A stretch of DNA of 64,000 bases, from the NCBI RefSeq assembly GCF_001922345.1, contig NZ_CP018812.1:310001-374000 (forward strand), given 5' to 3'. Of the stretch, positions 24,304 through 33,997 are shown in pieces. Every line of letters starts with the position of its first letter. The stretch's first letter is position 1. Source of the stretch: Paraburkholderia sp. SOS3. Its GTDB lineage: Bacteria > Pseudomonadota > Gammaproteobacteria > Burkholderiales > Burkholderiaceae. A model generated the notes under the pieces. It had not been told where the DNA came from and did no database searches. It saw only the letters and a list, made by a program, of their open reading frames with translations. Position numbers and translations under genes: made by a program.

Positions 24304-26079
24304 ATGGCTGTCGTCGTGCGCGCTTATCTGTCCCCCACGCTCGTGCTGCTGGCATTCGACTGGCCGCAAGGCAAAGGCCGGGACGATTTCCTGGGCTTTG
24401 CGATCAAACGGACGCCGGGCTTTTTCGATGCATCCGGTAAAACGCGCGAAGCGAGCAGCTGGCTGCCGAACCGGATCACCTTCGACGGGCCGGTGCGCGA
24501 CACACAGCGCGACGCGCCGACGAATACCGCGCCGATCCAGAAGTTCATGTGGTGGGACGCGCGCATCGATCCGCCGGACCGGCAGCAGCATTTCGAATAC
24601 GAAGTGTATCCGGTTACAGGAAAGCCAACGGCGCCCGAACTCCTGGAAAGCGAAGCCGCGACGTGCCGCATTGCATTGCCAGCCCATATCGAACGCGGGA
24701 TAGGCAGCTGGTTCAACCGTGCGGTGGTCAGCTCGCAGGCTTTCGCGCGGATGGTCGACGCACTGCATCTGAAAGCAGAGGAAGCGCCATCGAAAGCCGA
24801 GGCGCTGCAGTTGCGAACCTGGCTTGCGAACGATATCGAAGATACCTTCAAGACCATCTTTGCCGATGCGCAACGTGCGGTCGCCGCGGTCTATCACCTG
24901 ACCGATACGTTGTGGGCATTGCCCGCGTTCGAAGCGTTCGGCAAAACGCACGGCAAGACTGCGCTTGCACTCGTCTACGACGCCCATCAGGTGCGCGAAA
25001 AGGGCAAGACATTGCCGTCGCCGAACCAGCCCGCCGTCAACGCGCTCGAAGGCATCGCCACGCTGTCCGGACGAACGAATACGCACATCATGCACGACAA
25101 GTTCATTGTGAGCGACGACGGCAATGGCGGATCGCGGCCCGCGCAATTATTGACAGGCTCGGCAAACTTCACGACCGAAGGGCTGACCGAGCAGGCGAAC
25201 GTGCTGCATCTGTTCGAATCGCCCGCGCTTGCACAGATCTATAGCGATCGCGCCGCGAGCCTTGCGCAGAATCCGACGATCGCCGAAACCGCGAAACTGG
25301 TCAACGGTTGGACCGAACCGGTCATGGTTGGCGATGCGAAGATTCGCGTGTGTTTCTCGCCGGAGCCTAAAGACCAGCGTACGCAAATCGATACGATTAT
25401 CGACGCGATCGGCGCCGCCAGGCATTCGGTGGTGTTCTGCCTCTTTATGCCGACCGACGCGCCGCTGCGCGACGCATGTTTCAAGGCCGGCGACAAAGGG
25501 CTCATGATGTTCGGGCTCGTCAATCACATCAGCGAAAAATCGGCCGAGGAAGCCGAACAGGCTCAGCAGGACGGCAAGGTGCTCAATACCACTCAATTGG
25601 CGAACCTCGAGCTCTACCATCGCAGCAAGGACCAGAAGGATGTGATCGATGCGGCGTTCTTTTCGCCGGCCACCGTGCCGGACGGATTTACACCGGAGCT
25701 GCAGCTCTTCCCCGGCGAACATGCGCCGCCGTATGCGCCCGTCATCATCCACCACAAGTTTCTCGTGATCGATGCGGAAGGCGACAATCCGGTCGTCTAT
25801 ACGGGCTCCGCCAATATGAGCAACAACTCCGAGCATTTCAACGACGAGAACCTGCTCGAGATTCGCGACAAGCGCATCGCGGGAATTTATCTCGCGGAGT
25901 TTCTGCGTCTATACGAACACTATCGGGCACGCGCGATTGCGATCGACGAACAGCAGAGCGGTCACAAGCGCGAACGTCTCGTCCTGCAGCCGGACGGGAC
26001 ATGGGCGGACAAATATTTCGTCGAGGGAAGCCCCGAGCAGAAAGCGCGCGTGGCGCTCGCGCATCGGGCTAGCGACTGA
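24304..26079 (+). CDS. Phospholipase D-like protein with two HKD motifs
   Basis: A strong GAGGAGG precedes ATG 24304. The 591-residue protein has two complete HxK(x)4D motifs: His264, Lys266, Asp271 in HIMHDKFIVSDD, and His483, Lys485, Asp490 in IIHHKFLVIDAE. Each is followed by GSAN (285 and 501). Two HKDs in one chain make a full PLD active site acting on phosphodiesters of phospholipids or nucleic acids. The N-terminal 180 residues match no family I recognise, and no signal peptide is seen. It stands alone between a metal transporter and mgtC. Lipid turnover, nuclease and toxin roles are all possible. Confidence 0.82.
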   Translation: MAVVVRAYLSPTLVLLAFDWPQGKGRDDFLGFAIKRTPGFFDASGKTREASSWLPNRITFDGPVRDTQRDAPTNTAPIQKFMWWDARIDPPDRQQHFEYEVYPVTGKPTAPELLESEAATCRIALPAHIERGIGSWFNRAVVSSQAFARMVDALHLKAEEAPSKAEALQLRTWLANDIEDTFKTIFADAQRAVAAVYHLTDTLWALPAFEAFGKTHGKTALALVYDAHQVREKGKTLPSPNQPAVNALEGIATLSGRTNTHIMHDKFIVSDDGNGGSRPAQLLTGSANFTTEGLTEQANVLHLFESPALAQIYSDRAASLAQNPTIAETAKLVNGWTEPVMVGDAKIRVCFSPEPKDQRTQIDTIIDAIGAARHSVVFCLFMPTDAPLRDACFKAGDKGLMMFGLVNHISEKSAEEAEQAQQDGKVLNTTQLANLELYHRSKDQKDVIDAAFFSPATVPDGFTPELQLFPGEHAPPYAPVIIHHKFLVIDAEGDNPVVYTGSANMSNNSEHFNDENLLEIRDKRIAGIYLAEFLRLYEHYRARAIAIDEQQSGHKRERLVLQPDGTWADKYFVEGSPEQKARVALAHRASD

Positions 26080-26125
26080 CGCAGCGTTTGCGTACCGCAT
26101 CGGCGCGGTGTTGGCGATGCCCGCC

Positions 26126-26620
26126 CTATTCCTCGCTTTCGATCATCGCATCGCGATGTTCCTTGGGTTTCGCGAGCCAGTACCGATGCAGTGCGCGCTC
26201 GGCAACGCGGCCGAAAATCAGCAACACCATAAACAGGAACGCCGCGATCAGGGCGATGGACCACGCGCCGACCCCGCACACAATGCCCAGCGCTGCGGTC
26301 ACCCATATCGATGCGGCCGTCGTGAGGCCGCGAATCTTGTCGAAGGGTGCGTTCTGCACGATCACGCCGGCGCCGAGAAAACCGATGCCGGTCACGATGC
26401 CCTGAATCGCGCGCGACGTTGCGTCGACGCCGGCCACCCCATGCAGCGCGAACCCCGCGCCGGCCATCGTCACGAGGCACGAGCCGAGCGCGACGAGGCC
26501 AAGCGTTTTGACGCCCGTGGGCTTGCCGCGCATGTTGCGATCGATGCCGATGATGCAGCCGACGAGCATGGCGATAATCATCCGCAACAACGCTTCAGTG
26601 AGAATGGGGCCGGGCAGCAT
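26126..26620 (-). CDS. MgtC/SapB-family membrane protein
   Basis: The 164-residue protein has the family pattern: MIIAMLVGCIIGIDRNMRGK near the start, GVKTLGLVALGSCLVT, then TGIGFLGAGVI and TTAASIWVTAALGIVCG. It has four to five helices. MgtC-type proteins help survival in low magnesium, and in Salmonella they inhibit the F1Fo ATP synthase, but many family members have unknown roles. The short length, without the C-terminal ACT-like domain, resembles SapB. It is followed 13 bases from the next leftward gene's stop. Confidence 0.88.
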   Translation of the reverse strand: MLPGPILTEALLRMIIAMLVGCIIGIDRNMRGKPTGVKTLGLVALGSCLVTMAGAGFALHGVAGVDATSRAIQGIVTGIGFLGAGVIVQNAPFDKIRGLTTAASIWVTAALGIVCGVGAWSIALIAAFLFMVLLIFGRVAERALHRYWLAKPKEHRDAMIESEE

Positions 26621-26633
26621 AGGCGCGTTCAGA

Positions 26634-27077
26634 TCAGTTTTGCGGTTTCCACGGCCACGATGGATAAAGGCCGGCAGTCGCTTCGGTTGCAGCTCGCGGC
26701 AACGGCGGCAACTGATCGCCGAACCACGAGACCTCGTCTTTCAGGCTTGCCGCATAAGCCCGCCAGCCGTCGTCGTTTGCGGCAAACAGCGTATCGCGCA
26801 CCACGGCCGCAAGACGCTCGCGATTCAACGCGGTTTCCAGCAATTCCGCCGGCCACACGGCAAACGCCGTACTGACGAGCCGCACGAATTCATGCGCGGT
26901 CATCTCACCCGCTACATGCTGCAACAACGGCAGCTTCGCAAGCGTACTGTGCGCCGATAAAAACTCGCGCAGCGTAATCGTCGCGTGATCGGCTGAATGG
27001 GACAGAACCTTGTCCATCGCATCGAGCACCGCGCCGAGGTGCAATAGCAGTGCCCGACGTTCGAACGCATCTTTCAT
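26634..27077 (-). CDS. Hypothetical protein
   Basis: This 147-residue protein is mostly helical, with Trp-containing patches near the end (YPSWPWKPQN). I do not recognise the family and see no membrane segment or catalytic motif. Codon use looks normal, and it is followed by mgtC on the same strand with a 13-base gap, so they likely share a transcript. A GTG three bases upstream is an alternative start. Confidence 0.65.
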   Translation of the reverse strand: MKDAFERRALLLHLGAVLDAMDKVLSHSADHATITLREFLSAHSTLAKLPLLQHVAGEMTAHEFVRLVSTAFAVWPAELLETALNRERLAAVVRDTLFAANDDGWRAYAASLKDEVSWFGDQLPPLPRAATEATAGLYPSWPWKPQN

Positions 27078-27162
27078 CACATCTTCCGTTTAGCAGTCAG
27101 GCCCACCATTCTAGTCCGGCTGACGGATATACCTCGAAAAATGCGTGCAAACACAATTGACG

Positions 27163-27182
27163 ACATGACGGAAATGTCATGT
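27163..27182 (+). promoter_or_regulatory. CusR/CopR-like palindrome before the metal-efflux operon
   Basis: ACATGAC-GGAAAT-GTCATGT has 7-bp perfect arms around a 6-bp spacer. The ATGAC-N6-GTCAT core matches the E. coli CusR/PcoR box layout. It lies 70 bases before the first gene and just downstream of TTGACG (27157-27162), a possible -35. The operon's own OmpR-type regulator, from the same CopR/CzcR family, is the likely binder, giving autoregulation. Confidence 0.6.
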
Positions 27183-27251
27183 TCGGCTCATCTTCGCACT
27201 GTGCCCGATCCGTAGCATCAATCGCATCCAGTCTCACGATGCGTTCGCCAC

Positions 27252-28508
27252 ATGCTCAGATACACACTTTCAACATTCCTTGCGGTGGTCTCGTTAGGAG
27301 CAACAGTGGCCCGTGCGGAGCCTCTCACGCTCGACGACGCATTCGCGCTTGCTGCACAAAACAATCCGCAATTGCGCAGCGCCCACTTCAATGCCGACGC
27401 GACCAGCGGCGCAATCATGCAAGCCGCTGCGCGCCCGAATCCATCGCTGTCGCTATTGCAGGAAGGATTCAGCGGCGCAGACCGCACCTCGACTGCACTT
27501 ATCAACCAGACGATCGAACTCGGCGGCAAACGCAATGCACGCCTCGATGTCGCGTCCTACCGGCGCGAGGCTGCGCTTGCCTCGCTCGATAGCCGTGCGG
27601 CCGCGTTGCAGGCGGATGTCGCAAGCGCCTTCTACGGTCTGCTCGCCGCGCAGCGCCAATTGCAGGTGGCCAATGAGTCGGCGCAACTCGCCGCGCGTTC
27701 CGCCGGCATCGCCGATCGTCGCGCGCGGGCCGGCAAGGTGTCGCCGGTCGAAGCGACGAAGGCGCGCGTGGCCGCCAGCGCGGCCGACATCGAAACGGCC
27801 AATGCGCGCCGCCGCGTGGCCACCGCGCTCGACGCGCTTGCGAATGCGACCGGCAGCGAGGCGGCGCGCACGCGTACCGCAACAGGCGATCTCGATACGC
27901 TCGCGTCAGTCGAGCCTTTAACCGAGCTTCTCCCGCGCATCGACGGCGGACCTGATTCACGCGCGGCGCGCGCCGAAGCCCTGCGTGCGAACGCCGCGAT
28001 CACGGTGGAAAAAGCGAAACGCATTCCCGACATCACGATCAGCGCCGGCATGAAGCGCATCTCGACCGCCGGCGCGGCGATCAATCAGGCGGTGATCGGT
28101 ATCTCGATTCCGCTGCCGGTCTTCGATACGAACAAGGGCGCGTTGTTAGAGGCCGTGCATCAGGCGGAAAAAGCCGATGCGGACGTCGACGCCGCACACG
28201 CACGTCTGCAGCTCGAATTGACGCAAGCCTATGCCGCATACGAAACCGCCGCCGGCGAAGCGCGCCGCCTGAAGGCCGATGTGCTGCCCGCGGCCCGCGA
28301 GGCGCTCGACGCGGTGTCGCGCGGCTACGAACTCGGAAAGTTCGCATTTCTCGACGTGCTGGACGCGCAGCGCACCCTGTTCCAAGGCGAATCGCAATAC
28401 GTGCAGGCACTCGACGATGCGCATCGCGCCTACGCGGAGATAGGACGGCTAGTCGGCGCTCCAGCGTCTCCAACCCGACGCGATGCCATTACTTCCATGG
28501 GCTACTGA
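27252..28508 (+). CDS. czcC: Outer-membrane factor of a heavy-metal RND efflux system (CzcC-like)
   Basis: The 418-residue protein has a signal peptide ending VARAEPL and the TolC/OMF repeat. The LTLDDAFALAAQNNPQLR start and the repeat near 230 form two coiled-coil hairpins, and there is a KRNARLDVASYRREAALASL-like region. OMF proteins form the outer-membrane duct for RND pumps. It is the first gene of a czcCBA-type operon (1 base before the next gene's start). The metal is inferred from the RND partner, not from this protein. Confidence 0.85.
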   Translation: MLRYTLSTFLAVVSLGATVARAEPLTLDDAFALAAQNNPQLRSAHFNADATSGAIMQAAARPNPSLSLLQEGFSGADRTSTALINQTIELGGKRNARLDVASYRREAALASLDSRAAALQADVASAFYGLLAAQRQLQVANESAQLAARSAGIADRRARAGKVSPVEATKARVAASAADIETANARRRVATALDALANATGSEAARTRTATGDLDTLASVEPLTELLPRIDGGPDSRAARAEALRANAAITVEKAKRIPDITISAGMKRISTAGAAINQAVIGISIPLPVFDTNKGALLEAVHQAEKADADVDAAHARLQLELTQAYAAYETAAGEARRLKADVLPAAREALDAVSRGYELGKFAFLDVLDAQRTLFQGESQYVQALDDAHRAYAEIGRLVGAPASPTRRDAITSMGY

Positions 28509-28509
28509 C

Positions 28510-29997
28510 ATGAAAAATTCGATCTTGCCGCGCAAATACAGGACCAGTGCCATGATTAGCGCCTTTATTCTGATCGCGATTATCGTCGCCGTGCTCGTGC
28601 GGGCGCGCGAACCGGCAAGCGCAGCAGCACTGCCCGCTAAAGTCGCAATCGCAACCGATCGTCCAACGGGGAGCAGCGGCGGCACGCTGCTGACGAGCGG
28701 CGCGCTCTCGATCGAAGTGTCGATGTCCGAAAAGGACGGGGACGCACGGCTCGTCGTTTTGCCTTTCGTCGACGGCAAGCGCGCCACGAAGAATGTCAGC
28801 GTGACCGGATCGCTCGGCCGTTATGACGGCACGCGTCAACCGTTGAGCTTCGCCGCCGACGCGGCATCGCGCTTCACCACCAGCACAGCGATCGCGCGGC
28901 CGCATGTATTCGACGCAATGATCGCGGTGACAGCGGGTGGCCGCTCTGCCTCGTTCACGTTCTCGCAGGCAGACGGGGCCATCGCGCTCAACGCGCAGCA
29001 GATCAAAGCTAGCCGAATTGAAATCTCCCGGGCCGGGCCCGCGCAGGTGGTCGACCGCCTTCGTCTGCCCGGCGAAATCAGGCTCGACGAAGACCACACC
29101 GCGCACGTCGTGCCGCGCGTCGCGGGCATTGTCGAACGCGTGGACGTATCGATCGGGCAGACCGTCAGGCAGGGGCAACTGCTCGCGGTGATATCGAGCC
29201 CGGATCTCGCGGACCGCCGCAGCGAACTGCTTGCCGCGCAGCGCCGCTTGAGCGCCGCGCGCACCACGTACGAACGCGAACGGTCGCTGTGGCAGGAGCG
29301 CATCTCCGCCGAACAGGATTATCTGCAAGCGCAAACGCAACTGCGTGAAGCCGAAATCGCCGCTCAAAACGCGCGTCAGAAGCTTGCAGCACTCGACGCG
29401 AACGCCAGCGCAGGCGCGTTGAATCGCTATGAATTGCGCGCGCCGTTCGCGGGAACCGTCATAGAAAAGCACATCGTGGCAGGCGAAGCGGTCGCCGGCG
29501 ACACCAACGTCTTCGTGCTGTCGGATCTCACGTCCGTTTGGGCCGAAATGGCCGTGCCCGCGCAGCGTCTGAACGACGTGCGCGTCGGCCGCGCGGTAAC
29601 CGTCAGCGCCACCGCGTTCGAGTCGAGCGCGAGCGGGCACATCGCCTTCGTCGGCGCATTGCTCGGCGAAGCGACGCGTACCGCGCCTGCTCGCGTCGTG
29701 TTGCCGAATCCGGGCGGTGCATGGCGGCCCGGCATGTTCGTCGATGTAGCCGTCGATGCCGATGCCCGCGATGTGCCCGTCGCCGTGCGCGCCGATGCAT
29801 TGCTCGACATCGACGGCGCGCCGTCCGTGTTCGTCCTGTCGCCGAAGGGCTTCGTCGCACAACCGGTGCAAACCGGGCGGCGTGACGCGCAGACCGTCGA
29901 AATCGTCGCCGGCCTGCAGCCGGGGCAGCAGTATGCCGCGGCAAACGCGTTCGTGCTGAAGGCGGAACTCGGCAAAGGCAGCGCGGAAGACCACTGA
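28510..29997 (+). CDS. czcB: Membrane fusion protein of the heavy-metal RND pump (CzcB-like)
   Basis: From ATG 28510 the 495-residue protein has an N-terminal membrane anchor (about 10-30), a long N-terminal extension, and then lipoyl/barrel-sandwich halves around VVPRVAGIVERVDVSIGQTV and RYELRAPFAGTVIEKHIV. These flank a coiled-coil hairpin (about 235-300). MFPs join the inner pump to the outer duct. The N-terminal extension of some 150 residues is longer than in typical MFPs and resembles the extra domain of CzcB proteins, which could bind metal. No Met/His cluster is obvious, so this is uncertain. Confidence 0.85.
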   Translation: MKNSILPRKYRTSAMISAFILIAIIVAVLVRAREPASAAALPAKVAIATDRPTGSSGGTLLTSGALSIEVSMSEKDGDARLVVLPFVDGKRATKNVSVTGSLGRYDGTRQPLSFAADAASRFTTSTAIARPHVFDAMIAVTAGGRSASFTFSQADGAIALNAQQIKASRIEISRAGPAQVVDRLRLPGEIRLDEDHTAHVVPRVAGIVERVDVSIGQTVRQGQLLAVISSPDLADRRSELLAAQRRLSAARTTYERERSLWQERISAEQDYLQAQTQLREAEIAAQNARQKLAALDANASAGALNRYELRAPFAGTVIEKHIVAGEAVAGDTNVFVLSDLTSVWAEMAVPAQRLNDVRVGRAVTVSATAFESSASGHIAFVGALLGEATRTAPARVVLPNPGGAWRPGMFVDVAVDADARDVPVAVRADALLDIDGAPSVFVLSPKGFVAQPVQTGRRDAQTVEIVAGLQPGQQYAAANAFVLKAELGKGSAEDH

Positions 29998-30059
29998 CGC
30001 GATGCACGACACCAGCGCCTTTCTCGTCGCCGCGTCCCACCCATGAGGTCACACCGCAA

Positions 30060-33000
30060 ATGTTCGAACACCTGATACGCGCCGCGATCGCGCACCGCTG
30101 GCTCGTGCTGCTCGCGACCGCCGCAGTGGCTGCAATCGGCGTCTACAGCTACGGCAGGCTGCCGATCGACGCCGTGCCCGATATCACCAACGTGCAGGTC
30201 CAGGTGAATACGACGGCGCCCGGGTATTCGCCGCTCGAAGCCGAGCAGCGCATCACCTTTCCGATAGAAACGGCCATGGCCGGTCTGCCGCATCTGCAGC
30301 AAACGCGTTCGATATCGCGCTACGGCTTGTCGCAAGTCACCGTGATTTTCAAGGACGGCACCGACATCTATTTCGCGCGGCAACTGGTGAACGAGCGCCT
30401 CCAGGAAGCGCGCGGCAAGCTGCCGCCCGGCATCGAGCCCGCCATGGGGCCGACGTCGACGGGGCTCGGCGAGATCTACCTGTGGACCGTGGAGGCCGAC
30501 ACCGATGCACGCAAGCCGGACGGCGCGCGCTACACGCCGACCGATCTGCGCGAATTGCAGGACTGGGTAATCAAGCCACAACTGCGCAACGTGCCGGGCG
30601 TTGCCGAAGTGAACTCGATCGGCGGATACGTGAAGGAGTTTCGGGTCGCACCGGATCCGGCGAAACTGATCTCGTACGGGCTCACGTTCGCCGATATCGT
30701 CCGCGCGCTCGAGCGCAATAACGACAACGTCGGCGCCGGCTACATCGAGAAACGCGGCGAACAGTATCTCGTACGGGTGCCGGGACAGGCGCGTTCCGCC
30801 GACGAGCTCGCCGGCATCGTGCTCAACAATACCGGCGGCATACCGGTACGCGTGAAAGACGTCGCGCAGGTCGACATCGGACGCGAACTGCGCAGCGGCG
30901 CCGCTACCGCCGATGGGCGCGAGGTGGTGCTCGGCACCGTGTTCATGCTAATGGGCGAGAACAGCCGCACGGTTGCGAAAGCGGTCGCGGCGAAGATGGT
31001 CGAAGTCAATCGCAGCTTGCCGCCTGGCGTGCGTGCGGTGCCGGTCTATGACCGAACGACGCTCGTCGATAAAGCCGTTCAGACGGTTAAGAAAAATCTT
31101 ATAGAAGGGGCGGCGCTCGTCATTGCGATTCTGTTTTTGTTCTTAGGGAATGTTCGCGCCGCGCTGATCACCGCGTTCGTTATTCCGCTATCGATGCTGA
31201 TCACATTCACCGGTATGGCGAATGCGAAGGTCAGCGCGAATCTGATGAGTCTTGGCGCACTCGATTTCGGAATCATCGTCGACGGCGCGGTGGTGATCGT
31301 CGAGAACTGCGTCAGAAGGCTCGCCCACGCACAGGCGCTTGCCGGCCGCGTGCTCACGCGCGACGAGCGCTTTGCCGAAGTGTTCGCCGCGTCGCGGGAA
31401 GCGCGGCGCCCGCTGATCTTCGGGCAACTGATCATCATGGTCGTCTACGTGCCGATCTTCGCGCTGACGGGCGTCGAAGCGAAGATGTTCCATCCGATGG
31501 CGATCACCGTCGTGTTCGCGCTCGCTGCCGCGATGGCGCTGACGGTCACGTTCATTCCGGCGGCCATTGCACTTTTCATCGGCAAGCGTATCGAAGAGAA
31601 GGAAAACCGGCTGATGGGCTGGGCGAAGCGGCGTTATGAGCGCGTCCTTTCCCTGTTCATCGGTCATCCGGGGCGCGTGCTCGCGGGAGCCACGATGATC
31701 GTTTGCGGCGCACTGCTGCTGGCCACGCGGCTGGGCAGCGAATTTGTTCCGAGCCTGAACGAAGGCGATCTCGCGGTCGCCGCGCTGCGCGTGCCGGGCA
31801 CGAGTCTTTCGCAATCCGTTGAAATGCAAAAAACCCTTGAAACGACATTGAAACAACGTTTTCCCGAGATCGAGCGCGTGTTCGCTCGCACGGGCACCGC
31901 GGAGATCGCGGCGGATCCGATGCCGCCCAATCTGTCCGACGGCTACATCATGCTGAAGCCTGTTGCGCAGTGGCCGGACTCGGGCAAGCGACACGAGCAG
32001 TTGCGACAAGAAATTGAGAATGTTCTGTCAGATCTTCCAGGAAACGCCTACGAATTTTCTCAACCGATCCAGTTGCGATTCAATGAGCTGATCTCCGGCG
32101 TTCGCAGCGATGTCGCATTAAAGCTGTTCGGCGACGACATGTCGGTGCTAAGCGAAACCGGCAACCGGCTGGCTGCCGCCCTGTCTCGAGTGCCGGGCGC
32201 CTCGGAGGTGAAGGTCGAACAGACGGCGGGCTTGCCGGTGCTCACCGTCGCATTCGATCGCGACAAGCTCGCCCGTTATGGCGTGAGCATCGGCGACGCG
32301 CAGGACGCGGTCGCGGCCGCCGTCGGCGGACGCAATGCAGGCCTGCTGTTTCAGGGCGACCGGCGCTTCGATATCGTCGTGCGCCTCCCCGATGCGCTGC
32401 GCTCCGATCCCGAGGCACTTGCACGGCTGCCGGTTTCGTTGCCGTCGGCCGTAGGTACAGTTGCCGCGCCCATCGCGCGAACTGCGCCTACCTCGGCTAA
32501 CGGGTCAACCGCGTCGAGCGCGGCCACGCGCCCGTCCTATGTGCCGCTGTCCGAACTCGCCTCGCTCGATGTCGCACCGGGCCCGAATCAGATCAGCCGC
32601 GAAGACGGCAAGCGGCGCATCGTCGTAACCGCTAATGTGCGCGGTCGCGATGTCGGCTCCTTCGTCGCCGAAGCTAAAGCGAAGGTCGGCCAGAACGTAT
32701 CGATCCCGCCCGGCTACTGGCTTGCATGGGGCGGGCAATTCGAGCAGATGCAAAGCGCCGGCGAGCGCTTGCGCATTGTCGTGCCAGCCGCGCTGCTGAT
32801 GGTATTCGTCCTGCTCTACGTGATGTTCGGCAATGTCAAGGATGGGCTGCTCGTCTTCACGGGCATTCCGTTCGCGCTCAGCGGCGGCATCGTTGCGCTG
32901 TGGCTGCGTGGGCTGCCGTTTTCGATTACGGCGGCTGTGGGCTTTATTGCGCTATCGGGTGTGGCGGTGCTGAACGGGCTCGTGATGCTGTCGTTCGTCC

Positions 33001-33305
33001 GCACGTTACGCGAAGAGGGTATCGATCTCGACGCCGCCGTGCGTACGGGTGCGCTGACCCGTCTGCGGCCGGTGCTGATGACTGCCCTTGTCGCCGCACT
33101 CGGCTTCGTGCCGATGGCGTTCGCCACGGGAACCGGCGCCGAAGTGCAGCGCCCGCTCGCGACGGTAGTGATAGGCGGCATCCTTTCGTCGACCGTGCTC
33201 ACGCTGTTCGTTTTGCCCGTGCTTTACCGCGCCGCCTATGCACGCGGCAAGTTCAACGTTTCGTTACTCCGAAGTCGCCGAGGTGATGTGCAATGCGAAT
33301 CCTGA
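30060..33305 (+). CDS. czcA: Heavy-metal efflux RND pump, inner membrane component (CzcA-like)
   Basis: This 1081-residue RND protein has 12 helices and two large periplasmic loops, typical of the HME family. Helix 4 (about 402-416) reads [15 protein letters not shown], fitting the HME1/HME2 pattern of Zn/Co/Cd/Ni exporters rather than the Cu/Ag type (CusA has Ala and Asp at other positions). The Asp in this helix carries proton coupling. The pump takes metal from periplasm or cytosol and exports it through the MFP and OMF. The next gene's start overlaps its end by 13 bases, coupling pump and regulator expression. Confidence 0.9.
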   Translation: MFEHLIRAAIAHRWLVLLATAAVAAIGVYSYGRLPIDAVPDITNVQVQVNTTAPGYSPLEAEQRITFPIETAMAGLPHLQQTRSISRYGLSQVTVIFKDGTDIYFARQLVNERLQEARGKLPPGIEPAMGPTSTGLGEIYLWTVEADTDARKPDGARYTPTDLRELQDWVIKPQLRNVPGVAEVNSIGGYVKEFRVAPDPAKLISYGLTFADIVRALERNNDNVGAGYIEKRGEQYLVRVPGQARSADELAGIVLNNTGGIPVRVKDVAQVDIGRELRSGAATADGREVVLGTVFMLMGENSRTVAKAVAAKMVEVNRSLPPGVRAVPVYDRTTLVDKAVQTVKKNLIEGAALVIAILFLFLGNVRAALITAFVIPLSMLITFTGMANAKVSANLMSLGALDFGIIVDGAVVIVENCVRRLAHAQALAGRVLTRDERFAEVFAASREARRPLIFGQLIIMVVYVPIFALTGVEAKMFHPMAITVVFALAAAMALTVTFIPAAIALFIGKRIEEKENRLMGWAKRRYERVLSLFIGHPGRVLAGATMIVCGALLLATRLGSEFVPSLNEGDLAVAALRVPGTSLSQSVEMQKTLETTLKQRFPEIERVFARTGTAEIAADPMPPNLSDGYIMLKPVAQWPDSGKRHEQLRQEIENVLSDLPGNAYEFSQPIQLRFNELISGVRSDVALKLFGDDMSVLSETGNRLAAALSRVPGASEVKVEQTAGLPVLTVAFDRDKLARYGVSIGDAQDAVAAAVGGRNAGLLFQGDRRFDIVVRLPDALRSDPEALARLPVSLPSAVGTVAAPIARTAPTSANGSTASSAATRPSYVPLSELASLDVAPGPNQISREDGKRRIVVTANVRGRDVGSFVAEAKAKVGQNVSIPPGYWLAWGGQFEQMQSAGERLRIVVPAALLMVFVLLYVMFGNVKDGLLVFTGIPFALSGGIVALWLRGLPFSITAAVGFIALSGVAVLNGLVMLSFVRTLREEGIDLDAAVRTGALTRLRPVLMTALVAALGFVPMAFATGTGAEVQRPLATVVIGGILSSTVLTLFVLPVLYRAAYARGKFNVSLLRSRRGDVQCES

Positions 33306-33997
33306 TTGTCGAAGACGAGCCGAAAACCGGCCAGTATCTGAAAAAAGGCCTGAACGAAGCGGGTTTTGTAACCGACTGGGTTGAAGACGGCGTGACGGGA
33401 TTGCATCAGGCGGAAACCGAGCACTACGATCTGATCATCCTCGACGTGATGCTGCCGGGCAAGGACGGCTGGACGGTTCTGCAAAACCTGCGGCGCACGC
33501 AGTCGACACCGGTGCTGTTCCTCACCGCGCGCGACGATGTGGACGACCGTGTAAAGGGCCTCGAACTCGGCGCCGACGATTACCTCGCAAAGCCGTTCGA
33601 CTTCGTCGAACTGCTCGCGCGGGCGCGATCGATTTTGCGGCGCGGCCAGCCGCGCGATGCAACGACACTGAAAATCGCCGATCTCGAACTCGACTTGACG
33701 CGACGCAAGGCGCTGCGTCAGGGCACGACGATTCTGCTGACCGCCAAGGAGTTTTCGTTGCTGTGGCTGTTGATGCGCCGCGAGGGCGAAATCCTGCCGC
33801 GCGCGACGATTGCATCGCAGGTGTGGGATATGAATTTCAACAGCGATACGAACGTCGTCGACGCAGCGATCCGGCGTTTGCGCGCGAAAATCGACGACAC
33901 CTATGAGCCGAAACTGATTCATACCGTGCGCGGAATGGGATACGTGCTCGAGCAGCGCGGCAGCGGCGCTACGTGCGATGGTGCGGGTCAGCCATGA
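33293..33997 (+). CDS. irlR: OmpR-family response regulator of the metal-efflux operon (IrlR/CzcR-like)
   Basis: The 234-residue regulator has a receiver (phospho-acceptor Asp51 in [14 protein letters not shown], Lys in LAKPF) and a winged-helix output domain ending in [11 protein letters not shown]. This is the heavy-metal CopR/CusR/IrlR class. It overlaps the pump gene by 13 bases and the kinase gene by 4 bases (ATGA), so all are one transcript. It should bind the palindrome at 27163-27182. The trigger metal is not readable from this protein. Confidence 0.9.
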   Translation: MRILIVEDEPKTGQYLKKGLNEAGFVTDWVEDGVTGLHQAETEHYDLIILDVMLPGKDGWTVLQNLRRTQSTPVLFLTARDDVDDRVKGLELGADDYLAKPFDFVELLARARSILRRGQPRDATTLKIADLELDLTRRKALRQGTTILLTAKEFSLLWLLMRREGEILPRATIASQVWDMNFNSDTNVVDAAIRRLRAKIDDTYEPKLIHTVRGMGYVLEQRGSGATCDGAGQP

